From Thalassotalea_A litorea (GTDB lineage: Bacteria > Pseudomonadota > Gammaproteobacteria > Enterobacterales > Alteromonadaceae), in the NCBI RefSeq assembly GCF_043642205.1, contig NZ_JBHZSG010000051.1, forward strand, positions 1 to 21,832: a stretch of 21,832 nt of DNA, in the 5' to 3' direction. The position numbers and the translations under genes are program-made. This document shows, one piece after another, positions 15,138 to 21,832 of this stretch. Position 1 is the first letter of the stretch. Each line of letters begins with the position of its first letter. Under the pieces are notes generated by a model. The model was given only the letters and a program-made list of their open reading frames with translations. It was not told where the DNA came from and made no database searches.

Positions 15138-15476
15138 ATGAAGAAAATTGAAGCCATAATTAAGCCTTTTAAAATGGATGATGTCAGAGAAGCTCTGGCG
15201 GGAGTAAATATTACCGGTATGACCGTCTCTGAAGTGAGAGGGTTTGGACGTCAAAAAGGGCACACCGAGCTGTATCGTGGTGCCGAATACATGGTGGATT
15301 TTCTGCCAAAAGTGAAGCTGGAAATCGTAGTCACGGAAGAAGACCTGCAGCGTTGTATTGATGCAATCATCGAAACCGCTCAAACGGGGAAAATTGGAGA
15401 CGGGAAAATTTTCGTGACCGATGTTGAACGTGTTATTCGTATTCGTACTGGCGAAGAAGGCGAGTCAGCCGTTTAA
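15138..15476 (+). CDS. glnB: Nitrogen regulatory protein P-II (GlnB)
   Basis: The 112-aa P-II signal protein senses 2-oxoglutarate, ATP/ADP and glutamine status and controls NtrB and the GlnE adenylyltransferase. The T-loop GFGRQKGHTELYRGAEYMVDFLPK contains Tyr51, the uridylylation site. The B-loop TGKIGDGKIFV spans 83–93, and RIRTGEEGESAV closes the protein. Lys3 and Asp54 fit GlnB rather than GlnK, and no amtB gene is adjacent, which supports GlnB. The ATG at 15138 has AAGGA 6 bases upstream. It is a single-gene transcript ended by a strong hairpin. Confidence 0.96.
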   Translation: MKKIEAIIKPFKMDDVREALAGVNITGMTVSEVRGFGRQKGHTELYRGAEYMVDFLPKVKLEIVVTEEDLQRCIDAIIETAQTGKIGDGKIFVTDVERVIRIRTGEEGESAV

Positions 15477-15495
15477 ATTTAAACACCATGTGCAT

Positions 15496-15525
15496 AAAAA
15501 AAGCCGGGACATCCCGGCTTTTTTT
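15496..15525. terminator. Bidirectional terminator between glnB and bamD
   Basis: AAAAAAAGCCGGG-ACAT-CCCGGC-TTTTTTT lies 20 bases after the glnB stop. The reverse strand reads as an equally good terminator for the convergent bamD. Confidence 0.93.
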
Positions 15526-15572
15526 ATACGCGCTATTCATTGAATGACGCGGATATGGTGTGACAATGCCTG

Positions 15573-16337
15573 CTATAGATTTTTCACTACCTTGTTGTCT
15601 GGGTAATTTAACGCCAGTACTTGTTTCGCGTTGCGCTCAAGATCCGTTAATCCAAGCTTTTGATAGCACTCGATCATAATAACCAAGGCATCTTCAACCT
15701 GAGCACTTGGTGAAAAATATTCGACGATATAGCGACCACGGTTAGCCGCAGCAGCGTAAGCCTGACGTTCCATAAAGAACTTTGCAGCGGCTAGTTCATA
15801 ATCGGCAAGGCGACTTTTGATGGCAATCATCCTGGCGCGCGAGTCTGCAGAATATTTACTGTCAGGGTACTGCGTTAATACGGTTTTAAAGTCTTTAAAT
15901 GCTTCGCGAGCATGGGTTGGATCGCGATCGCTACGATCGATACCAGCCATTTGCTGAAACATGTTCTCTTCTTCTGATAAGTTGATCAAACCGCGCATAT
16001 AATGCACATAATCAATGTTCTGGTGTCCAGGATTTAATCGTAAAAACCGGTCAACCAACGCGATGCCTTGGGCTGAATCGCCAGTTTTGTAATAACTGTA
16101 AATCAAATCCAGTTGCACTTGATGTGACACGGCGCCGAACGGATAACGTGAGTCGATCGCGGATAAAATTGGAATGGCTTTTTGATATAAACCATTATCT
16201 AATGCACTTTTTGCATCCAGATAAAGAGCTTGAGCCGATTTATCCGGCACTTTTTGCACTTCTTTCGGTGCCGATGAGCAACCGGCAACACCAACAACTA
16301 ATGTCAATAATATTGTTTTTAAAGCTAACTTCTGCAT
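15573..16337 (-). CDS. bamD: Outer membrane assembly lipoprotein BamD
   Basis: The 254-aa lipoprotein is the essential partner of BamA in the machine that inserts beta-barrel proteins into the outer membrane. The signal MQKLALKTILLTLVVGVAGC ends in a lipobox with Cys20. The mature part has the TPR-like layout of the family: ALYLDAKSALDNGLYQKAI, AIDSRYPFG, LIYSYYKTGD, VHYMRGL, DPTHAREAFKDF, YPDSKYSADSRARM. The ATG at 16337 is chosen over 78 extra in-frame codons because it puts the lipobox at the right place and has GGAAA about 6 bases upstream. It is divergent from rluD with a 131-base shared control region, the arrangement found across Gammaproteobacteria. Confidence 0.96.
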   Translation of the reverse strand: MQKLALKTILLTLVVGVAGCSSAPKEVQKVPDKSAQALYLDAKSALDNGLYQKAIPILSAIDSRYPFGAVSHQVQLDLIYSYYKTGDSAQGIALVDRFLRLNPGHQNIDYVHYMRGLINLSEEENMFQQMAGIDRSDRDPTHAREAFKDFKTVLTQYPDSKYSADSRARMIAIKSRLADYELAAAKFFMERQAYAAAANRGRYIVEYFSPSAQVEDALVIMIECYQKLGLTDLERNAKQVLALNYPDNKVVKNL

Positions 16338-16373
16338 AGGTTTTCCGTGTCTGGCTAATACCCAGTTAAAATA

Positions 16374-16403
16374 ATTATGAAAGCCCGACACAAAGCGGGT
16401 AAA
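16374..16403 (-). promoter_or_regulatory. Candidate sigma-70 promoter of bamD
   Basis: On the minus strand TTTACC (16398–16403) and CATAAT (16374–16379) are 18 bases apart, about 36 bases upstream of the bamD ATG. The -10 matches 5 of 6 consensus bases. Confidence 0.4.
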
Positions 16404-16468
16404 ATAAAAGTTATTGCATTCTAACCCAGCTAATCTGTATTGCACAGTGCTAATTAATCGAGACCTCA

Positions 16469-17443
16469 ATGGCTGAGAAAATACAACTTCAGGAAACGGT
16501 TCCCGATTCCTGCTTAGGTAAACGTTTAGATCAAACAATTGCCCAAATGTTCCCGGACTTTTCCAGATCACGACTAAAAGATTGGATCGTGTCCGGTAAT
16601 GTCAGTGTCAATGGTCAGGTTACCACAAAAGCTCGCGAAAAAATGTTCGGTGGCGAGATCATTAACCTTGACGCCGAAATAGAAGCAGAGGTTCATTATG
16701 AGCCTCAGGATATTGACCTGAATATTGTTTATGAAGATGACGATATTCTGGTTATCAATAAACCAGCAGGTTTGGTTGTCCACCCAGGTGCCGGTAATCC
16801 TGATGGAACGGTTTTAAATGCGTTGCTGCATCATAATCCAGATCAGGAAAACCTACCCCGTGCAGGAATCGTCCATCGTCTGGATAAAGACACCACGGGA
16901 CTGATGGTTGTTGCTAAATCTATCGCCGCCCAGACGAATCTGGTCGACGCATTACAACATCGTGAAATCACCCGTGAATATGAAGCCATCGCCAATGGTA
17001 TTATGACTGCCGGCGGGATCGTTGATGAGCCTATCGGCCGACATGCAACCAAAAGAACGCATATGGCGGTCACTATGTCAGGGCGACCCTCGGTAACCCA
17101 TTATCGCGTTGCCGAAAAATACCGCCTACATACCCGTTTGCGGTTACGCCTTGAAACGGGCCGTACCCATCAAATTCGTGTCCATATGGCTCATATCGCC
17201 CATCCATTAGTCGGAGATCCGGTATACGGCGGACGTCCAAGGCCACCGAAAAATGCCAGTGAAGAGTTAAGGGAATTATTACGTAACTTTAAACGTCAGG
17301 CGCTGCATGCCACCATGCTTTCTTTATATCACCCGGTAAATGGAGAATTGATGACCTGGCATGCACCTGTTCCGGACGATATGCAGGCGGTCGCTGACGC
17401 GTTGCATTTAGATGCGCAACAGAATATGGTGGAAGACTATTAA
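16469..17443 (+). CDS. rluD: 23S rRNA pseudouridine(1911/1915/1917) synthase RluD
   Basis: The 324-aa enzyme converts three uridines in helix 69 of 23S rRNA to pseudouridine and supports ribosome assembly. An N-terminal S4 RNA-binding domain (about 18–75: RLDQTIAQMFPDFSRSRLKDWI…VNGQVTTKA) is followed by the catalytic domain. The active-site motif is HRLDKDTTGL with Asp139, at the same number as in E. coli. LETGRTHQIRVHMAHIAHPLVGDPVYG is the second family block. The ATG at 16469 has only a weak ribosome site. pgeF follows after 23 bases, so the two are probably one operon. Confidence 0.96.
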   Translation: MAEKIQLQETVPDSCLGKRLDQTIAQMFPDFSRSRLKDWIVSGNVSVNGQVTTKAREKMFGGEIINLDAEIEAEVHYEPQDIDLNIVYEDDDILVINKPAGLVVHPGAGNPDGTVLNALLHHNPDQENLPRAGIVHRLDKDTTGLMVVAKSIAAQTNLVDALQHREITREYEAIANGIMTAGGIVDEPIGRHATKRTHMAVTMSGRPSVTHYRVAEKYRLHTRLRLRLETGRTHQIRVHMAHIAHPLVGDPVYGGRPRPPKNASEELRELLRNFKRQALHATMLSLYHPVNGELMTWHAPVPDDMQAVADALHLDAQQNMVEDY

Positions 17444-17466
17444 CATTTGCCAGATGGAGTAGGGCA

Positions 17467-18264
17467 TTGTTCAGCAACAAGCATGATCTTGAGTCAATTT
17501 TTTCTGTCACCGATTCCAGGCAGAATTTGATTAAAGGCGCTAGTACAACCCGGCAAGGGGGGCACAGTGATGCTCCTTTTCATTCATTTAATCTGGGTGC
17601 ACATGTCGGTGATAACCTAGCCAATGTTAATGCAAACCGCCAACGGTTAGTGGATTATTTTGGCCAACCGATTCAATGGTTAGAGCAGGTACACGGTAAT
17701 CATGTGCATGAACTTACCACCTATACCAAGACACCGGTAACGGCAGACGCGGTATTTACACGGTTAGCCAATCAACCCATTGGAGTATTAACGGCCGATT
17801 GTTTACCGATATTATTGGCTTCAGCAAGTGGTACTGAACTTGCCGCTATCCATGCTGGCTGGCGGCCTTTGGTATCAGGAATTGTTGAAAATACGGTGCA
17901 AAAATTTACCTGTAAAACGCGAAATATTCACGCTTGGCTTGGTCCGTGTATCGGTGCTCAGCAATTTGAAGTGGGTCCGGAAGTCCGTGCACAGTTCATT
18001 CAGATAAATACAGATAATGACGTGTTTTTCAAACAGACTGGCAATGGAAAGTTTATCGGCGATTTGCATGGCCTGGCGATTAAGATTTTACAACAGCTCG
18101 GTGTCCAGCATATTCAACGTAGCCAGTGTTGCACAGTATCTTCGGGTAACGACTTTTTCTCATATCGTCGTGATGGACAAACGGGAAGAATGGCAACCGT
18201 AATCATGAAAAATTCGCTCGCGGGCCCTGTACGTAAAACGGATAGCGTAACGAACAACGGATAG
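17467..18264 (+). CDS. pgeF: Peptidoglycan editing factor PgeF (YfiH family), repeat-derived C-terminus
   Basis: The 265-aa protein belongs to the YfiH/DUF152 family, which removes mis-incorporated L-Ser from peptidoglycan precursors. The metal-site residues are visible: LEQVHG with His76, TADCLPILLA with Cys112, and AAIHAGWRPLVSGIV with His129; GPCIG at 159–163 and the closing FFSYRRDGQTGRMAT are also typical. The TTG at 17467 is the likely start: GGAG lies 7 bases upstream and no in-frame ATG fits. The normal family end is near residue 249. The last 16 residues (LAGPVRKTDSVTNNG) come partly from the 19-bp tandem repeat array, so the native stop seems lost or displaced. The catalytic part looks intact. 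Confidence 0.93.
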   Translation: MFSNKHDLESIFSVTDSRQNLIKGASTTRQGGHSDAPFHSFNLGAHVGDNLANVNANRQRLVDYFGQPIQWLEQVHGNHVHELTTYTKTPVTADAVFTRLANQPIGVLTADCLPILLASASGTELAAIHAGWRPLVSGIVENTVQKFTCKTRNIHAWLGPCIGAQQFEVGPEVRAQFIQINTDNDVFFKQTGNGKFIGDLHGLAIKILQQLGVQHIQRSQCCTVSSGNDFFSYRRDGQTGRMATVIMKNSLAGPVRKTDSVTNNG

Positions 18265-18333
18265 CCTAACGTAAACCGGACAGTGTAACGTTACTCGGAT
18301 AGCCTAACGTTACTCGGGTAGCCTAACGCATCA
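18239..18333. repeat. Five tandem 19-bp repeats over the pgeF stop codon
   Basis: Units of CGGATAGCCTAACGTTACT type start at 18239, 18258, 18277, 18296 and 18315, each exactly 19 bases. A degenerate sixth unit seems to precede them inside pgeF. Unit 1 is coding, the stop lies in unit 2, and the rest is untranslated. There are no spacers, so it is not a CRISPR array. Each unit has a TAACG core; units 3 and 4 contain the palindrome TAACGTTA. Confidence 0.92.
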
Positions 18334-18364
18334 GACTCATTCCCACTTCACGTTATCTCCCACC

Positions 18365-18392
18365 GAAAACGATTGGCAACAGCATCGTTTTC
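18365..18392. repeat. 9-bp hairpin GAAAACGAT/ATCGTTTTC
   Basis: A perfect 9-base inverted repeat with a 10-base loop lies between pgeF and clpB. It has no T-tract on the plus strand beyond the stem, so its role is unclear; it may add to termination or be a processing site. Confidence 0.4.
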
Positions 18393-18416
18393 TCCCTCGA
18401 CGCCGTCTACCTCTAC

Positions 18417-18452
18417 AGCAGCATTTTGACAAAATGCTGCTAACTATTTTTT
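18417..18452 (+). terminator. Probable terminator after pgeF
   Basis: AGCAGCATTTT-GAC-AAAATGCTGCT is an 11-bp perfect stem with a 3-base loop, followed 5 bases later by six Ts (18447–18452). It would end the rluD–pgeF transcript ahead of the clpB promoter. Confidence 0.65.
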
Positions 18453-18461
18453 AACCTGGCT

Positions 18462-18490
18462 ATTGAATTTTCCTTGTTCGGTTCCTATTT
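18462..18490 (+). promoter_or_regulatory. clpB: Candidate heat-shock (sigma-32) promoter of clpB
   Basis: TTGAA (18463–18467) and TCCTAT (18483–18488) followed by TT are 15 bases apart, close to the sigma-32 pattern CTTGAA-N13–17-CCCCAT. The position, about 66 bases upstream of the ATG, fits. The -10 is only 4 of 6. Confidence 0.45.
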
Positions 18491-18511
18491 AATCAATATG
18501 AATTCGCAAAA

Positions 18512-18528
18512 CCACAAATTATTTGTGG
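18512..18528 (+). promoter_or_regulatory. Perfect inverted repeat in the clpB leader
   Basis: CCACAAAT-T-ATTTGTGG lies 28 bases upstream of the clpB ATG. It may be an operator overlapping the start of transcription. With only one base between the arms, an RNA hairpin would have to open the inner pairs. Confidence 0.4.
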
Positions 18529-18556
18529 ATTAATGGTATGTAAAGAGGATTGATAG

Positions 18557-21127
18557 ATGCGAGTGGATAAATTAACTCAAAAGTTTCAACAAGCATTAGC
18601 CGATGCTCAATCATTGGCGTTAGGTCACGACAATCAATTTATTGAACCAATGCATTTAATGTTGGCGCTATTAAACCAAAGTGATGGGTCAATTGCGTCA
18701 ATACTAAAACAATGTCAGATAGAAGTGTCTGCGCTCCGCAGTAAGCTCAATCAAATGCTGGCTGAACTTCCGCAAGTGGAAGGCAGCGGCGGTGATGTCC
18801 AGGTTTCAAATCAGTTAGCCAGCCTGTTAAATCTTTGCGACAAGCTTGCGCAAAAACAGCAAGATAAATTTATTTCATCAGAGACGTTTTTATTAGCGGC
18901 ACTGGAAGATAAAGGTCCATTAGGTAGCGTATTAAAGTCATCCGGTTTAAAGGATAAGCCGTTAAAGCAGGCGATTGAAAAAGTTCGCGGTGGTCAGGCG
19001 GTTAATGATCCAAATGCGGAAGATACCCGTCAGGCATTGGATAAATATACGGTCAACCTTACCGAGCGTGCAGAGCAGGGAAAACTGGATCCGGTTATCG
19101 GCCGTGATGAGGAAATTCGCCGCACTGTCCAGGTATTACAGCGCCGCACTAAAAATAACCCTGTCTTAATTGGTCAACCCGGTGTCGGTAAAACCGCCAT
19201 TGTTGAAGGGCTTGCGCAGCGGATTATCAATGGTGAGGTTCCAGAAGGACTAAAGAACAAACAAGTCTTATCTCTTGATATGGGCGCACTGATTGCTGGC
19301 GCCAAATATCGCGGAGAATTTGAAGAAAGGTTAAAAGCGGTTTTAAATGAACTAGCCAAAGAAGAAGGTCAGGTCATTTTATTTATCGATGAGCTACATA
19401 CCATGGTGGGGGCAGGTAAAACTGACGGCGCGATGGATGCTGGTAATATGCTCAAACCTGCCTTGGCCCGTGGAGACCTGCATTGCGTTGGTGCCACGAC
19501 CTTGGATGAATATCGTCAATATATTGAAAAAGATGCCGCATTGGAGCGCCGCTTTCAAAAAGTCTTGGTGGACGAACCCAGCGTTGAAGATACCGTAGCG
19601 ATTTTACGTGGTCTGAAAGAGCGTTATGAATTGCACCACAGTGTAGAAATAACCGATCCTGCAATTGTGTCTGCGGCAACGTTATCTCACCGTTACATCA
19701 GTGATCGTCAATTGCCAGATAAAGCTATCGACTTGATTGATGAAGCGGCGTCGAGTATCCGCATGCAAATGGATTCTAAACCCGAAGATTTAGACCGTAT
19801 TGAAAGGCGCTTGATCCAACTTAAGCTGGAACAGAAAGTTGTTGAGAAAGAAACGGATGATGCATCATTAAAACGGTTGCAGCTACTAGAGCAGGAAATT
19901 CAGGAAAATCAGGCTCAGTATGACCAACTGGAGCAGGTTTGGAAGAATGAAAAAGCTGCACTCTATGGCACCCAAAATATCAAAGCTGAACTAGAACAAG
20001 CAAAATTAGATTTCGAGGTAGCGCAACGCAGCGGCGATTTTGAGCGAATGGCTGAGCTGCAATATGGTGTGATCCCCGACCTAAGCAAACAACTGGAAAA
20101 CGCCGAAGAAAATCCGGTTGTCGATATGCAACTATTAAAAAATAAAGTGACCGATGTTGAAATCGCGCAAGTGCTCTCAAAGGCGACAGGTATCCCTGTC
20201 GCTAAAATGCTGGAAGGCGAACGGGACAAGTTGCTACGGATGGAAGAGGAAATCCAACAGCGAGTCATTGGTCAGACGCAAGCGGTGACGGCAGTATCGA
20301 ATGCGATTCGTCGCTCAAGAGCTGGGTTATCCGATCCCGATAAACCTATTGGATCTTTTATGTTTCTTGGACCTACCGGTGTCGGTAAAACGGAACTAAC
20401 CAAAGCCCTAGCAAACTTCATGTTTGATAGTGAAGATGCGTTGGTTCGAATCGATATGTCCGAGTTCATGGAAAAGCACAGTGTCGCCCGTTTGATCGGG
20501 GCGCCTCCGGGTTATGTCGGTTATGAGGAAGGCGGTTATCTTACCGAAGCGGTCAGACGCAAACCTTATTCTGTCATTTTGCTGGATGAAATAGAAAAAG
20601 CGCACCCAGAAGTTTTCAACATATTACTACAGGTGCTGGATGATGGCCGATTGACCGATGGCCAGGGGCGGACTGTGGATTTTCGCAATACCGTGATCAT
20701 TATGACGTCTAATATGGGGTCAGATTTAATTCAGGAAATGGCCACCGAATCGAGTTATGAACAATTGCGAGCAACCGTAATGGCGGTTGTAGCTCAACAT
20801 TTTAAACCGGAGTTTATTAACCGAATCGATGAAACGGTAGTATTCCATCCTCTGGATGCTGAACAAATTGCGCAGATAGCTGCTATCCAATTACAGCGAT
20901 TGACCAAGCGTCTTGAAGAGCGTCAATTGACACTAGTGGTAACGCCAGAAGCAATTTCCAAAATAGCACAAGCAGGGTTTGATCCGGTATTCGGCGCACG
21001 ACCTTTAAAACGGGCTATTCAACAAAACGTTGAAAATCCATTGGCGCAGGAAATATTAGCGGGTAAGTTTGCTCCGGGGGCGAGCATTACTGTTGATGTT
21101 AGTGGGGGCGATATTTCAATTTATTAA
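18557..21127 (+). CDS. clpB: ATP-dependent disaggregase ClpB
   Basis: The 856-aa Hsp100 AAA+ unfoldase works with DnaK to pull proteins out of aggregates. The N-domain (1–145) begins MRVDKLTQKF. NBD1 has Walker A GQPGVGKT (206–213), Walker B VILFIDE ending in Glu279, and arginine-finger Arg331/Arg332. The coiled-coil M-domain covers about 409–520. NBD2 has Walker A GPTGVGKT (605–612), pore loop GYVGYE with Tyr653, and Walker B VILLDE ending in Glu678. These residues carry the same numbers as in E. coli ClpB (857 aa), so it is complete. AGAGGA lies 7 bases upstream of the ATG. An in-frame internal start for the short form was not searched in detail. Heat-shock control is likely from the promoter candidate. 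Confidence 0.98.
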   Translation: MRVDKLTQKFQQALADAQSLALGHDNQFIEPMHLMLALLNQSDGSIASILKQCQIEVSALRSKLNQMLAELPQVEGSGGDVQVSNQLASLLNLCDKLAQKQQDKFISSETFLLAALEDKGPLGSVLKSSGLKDKPLKQAIEKVRGGQAVNDPNAEDTRQALDKYTVNLTERAEQGKLDPVIGRDEEIRRTVQVLQRRTKNNPVLIGQPGVGKTAIVEGLAQRIINGEVPEGLKNKQVLSLDMGALIAGAKYRGEFEERLKAVLNELAKEEGQVILFIDELHTMVGAGKTDGAMDAGNMLKPALARGDLHCVGATTLDEYRQYIEKDAALERRFQKVLVDEPSVEDTVAILRGLKERYELHHSVEITDPAIVSAATLSHRYISDRQLPDKAIDLIDEAASSIRMQMDSKPEDLDRIERRLIQLKLEQKVVEKETDDASLKRLQLLEQEIQENQAQYDQLEQVWKNEKAALYGTQNIKAELEQAKLDFEVAQRSGDFERMAELQYGVIPDLSKQLENAEENPVVDMQLLKNKVTDVEIAQVLSKATGIPVAKMLEGERDKLLRMEEEIQQRVIGQTQAVTAVSNAIRRSRAGLSDPDKPIGSFMFLGPTGVGKTELTKALANFMFDSEDALVRIDMSEFMEKHSVARLIGAPPGYVGYEEGGYLTEAVRRKPYSVILLDEIEKAHPEVFNILLQVLDDGRLTDGQGRTVDFRNTVIIMTSNMGSDLIQEMATESSYEQLRATVMAVVAQHFKPEFINRIDETVVFHPLDAEQIAQIAAIQLQRLTKRLEERQLTLVVTPEAISKIAQAGFDPVFGARPLKRAIQQNVENPLAQEILAGKFAPGASITVDVSGGDISIY

Positions 21128-21143
21128 TGGGATTGAGACTTAG

Positions 21144-21569
21144 CTAGTCGCAGTAAACTTCCACTTCGTTTTCTGCAATGCGAAGCTGTTGTTGTTTTTC
21201 CAACGGTGTTAGTAATCGGGTGCTTCCATCTTCTTCGGTTACTTTCACCTTGGGAAAGTCATTTAACACGCGAAGGTTATTTTTAGCGTTTACACATTTT
21301 TCTTTGCCTTGTTTGGCAAGCTTTGCAGATACAACCTCCGAGCCGATATCCGTATTCACAGATTTGTCCATTAATGACGGCTTTGATTTGTTGTAGGGCG
21401 TATCTATTTTTACTTCTGCATACTCGTTATCGATAGGTTCATGTTGGGTGTAATGAATTTGGCCATTTTTATCGACCCAACGATATACGGTGACATCTTT
21501 GGCAATCGCTTGCGCAGCTACCGTGGTTAATAGCATGAAAGCCGGTACTAATATAATTGTTCTATCCAT
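21144..21569 (-). CDS. DUF4124-type secreted protein of unknown function
   Basis: The 141-aa protein has a Sec signal peptide (about 1–23, MDRTIILVPAFMLLTTVAAQAIA) followed directly by VYRWVDKNGQIHYTQHEP, the signature of the DUF4124 domain. The rest is polar: KSKPSLMDKSVNTD, a Cys pair at the middle and end (EKCVNAKNN and VEVYCD), and a charged LEKQQQLRIAENEVEV stretch that may form a helix. The ATG at 21569 is chosen to place the signal peptide; its ribosome site is weak. Its end is 16 bases from the clpB end, convergent, with no clear terminator between. Function is unknown; it is likely periplasmic. Confidence 0.82.
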   Translation of the reverse strand: MDRTIILVPAFMLLTTVAAQAIAKDVTVYRWVDKNGQIHYTQHEPIDNEYAEVKIDTPYNKSKPSLMDKSVNTDIGSEVVSAKLAKQGKEKCVNAKNNLRVLNDFPKVKVTEEDGSTRLLTPLEKQQQLRIAENEVEVYCD

Positions 21570-21631
21570 AGGAACGCTTCTTCTTATTCAAAACAGACCT
21601 TTTATATAGGCCATAACATTTGTGCCCTTCT

Positions 21632-21661
21632 TTTATACCAAAGTTTTAATAAAAACTCCAA
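21632..21661 (-). promoter_or_regulatory. Candidate sigma-70 promoter of the DUF4124 gene
   Basis: On the minus strand TTGGAG (21656–21661) and TATAAA (21632–21637) are 18 bases apart, about 60 bases upstream of the ATG. The -10 matches 5 of 6; the -35 matches only TTG. Confidence 0.35.
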
Positions 21662-21689
21662 AGCAGAAATCATTTGTGGATTTATCGCT

Positions 21690-21832
21690 ACGTATCCACA
21701 TTTTGACCGCGAGAACCCGCGCCAAGGTTTATAAAATGGCGCATGATTGTTAGGAAAATGTTAGTGCCGTAGGATTTTTAAGCAAACGATCGTTTTTTTG
21801 TGATTTTTATTGATTTGGGTGTTGACGTGGTC
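21690..21832 (+). promoter_or_regulatory. AT-rich end of window with TTGAC box, possible rRNA promoter start
   Basis: T-rich tracts (21790–21815) lie directly before TTGAC at 21822–21826, which resembles an UP element followed by a -35 box. In E. coli an rrn operon follows clpB. The -10 and the gene lie beyond the window, so this is only a suggestion. A GCGCCA/TGGCGC hairpin is at 21719–21742. Confidence 0.25.

Noticed and set aside
16338..16571. 78-residue N-terminal extension of BamD
   Set aside because: It crosses the rluD start and displaces the lipobox; ATG 16337 gives a normal lipoprotein signal.
18239..18333. Tandem 19-bp repeats as a CRISPR array
   Set aside because: The units abut with no spacers and no cas gene is nearby.

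Overview
The window looks like chromosomal DNA of a marine gammaproteobacterium, most likely Alteromonadales-like. This rests on the bamD / rluD–pgeF–clpB gene order, on close match to the Escherichia coli ClpB, RluD, GlnB and NadE proteins as I remember them, and on moderate GC content. The genus cannot be fixed from the sequence alone. No rRNA, tRNA, CRISPR array, insertion sequence, integrase or phage gene was seen.

The left 13.5 kb is almost entirely type IV pilus minor-pilin genes in three clusters. Cluster C (minus strand, 94–2699) is a compact pilV–pilW–pilX–pilE set with proteins of ordinary size. Cluster A (plus strand, 3384–8517) is fimT–pilW–pilX–pilV–pilE. Cluster B (plus strand, 8792–13552) repeats fimT–pilW–pilX–pilV but has no pilE. 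A and B are paralogous gene by gene and even share the 4-base fimT/pilW stop-start overlap. Their PilX (414 and 407 aa) and PilV (684 and 692 aa) proteins are far larger than usual. PilX carries a glycine-rich, beta-helix-like C-terminal domain. PilV carries about 540 residues of Cys-rich, repeated beta domain with 16 cysteines conserved between the copies. No pilY1 is present. The two cassettes look like alternative pilus-tip complexes that could be displayed by one shared pilus machine. A 684-bp non-coding region rich in palindromes separates the divergent C and A clusters.

The right part is housekeeping. nadE (minus) follows a small Cys-rich lipoprotein gene (minus). Then come glnB (plus), bamD (minus) and the divergent rluD–pgeF pair (plus). 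clpB (plus) follows, with a possible heat-shock promoter, and last is a DUF4124-type secreted protein (minus). Bidirectional hairpin terminators separate the convergent pairs pilV/nadE and glnB/bamD. A five-copy 19-bp tandem repeat runs across the 3' end of pgeF. The window ends in AT-rich DNA with a TTGAC box that could be the start of an rRNA promoter, by analogy with E. coli where an rrn operon follows clpB; this last point is inference.

The best candidate for something undescribed is the duplicated giant-PilV / beta-helix-PilX cassette, together with the structured leader of its second copy.
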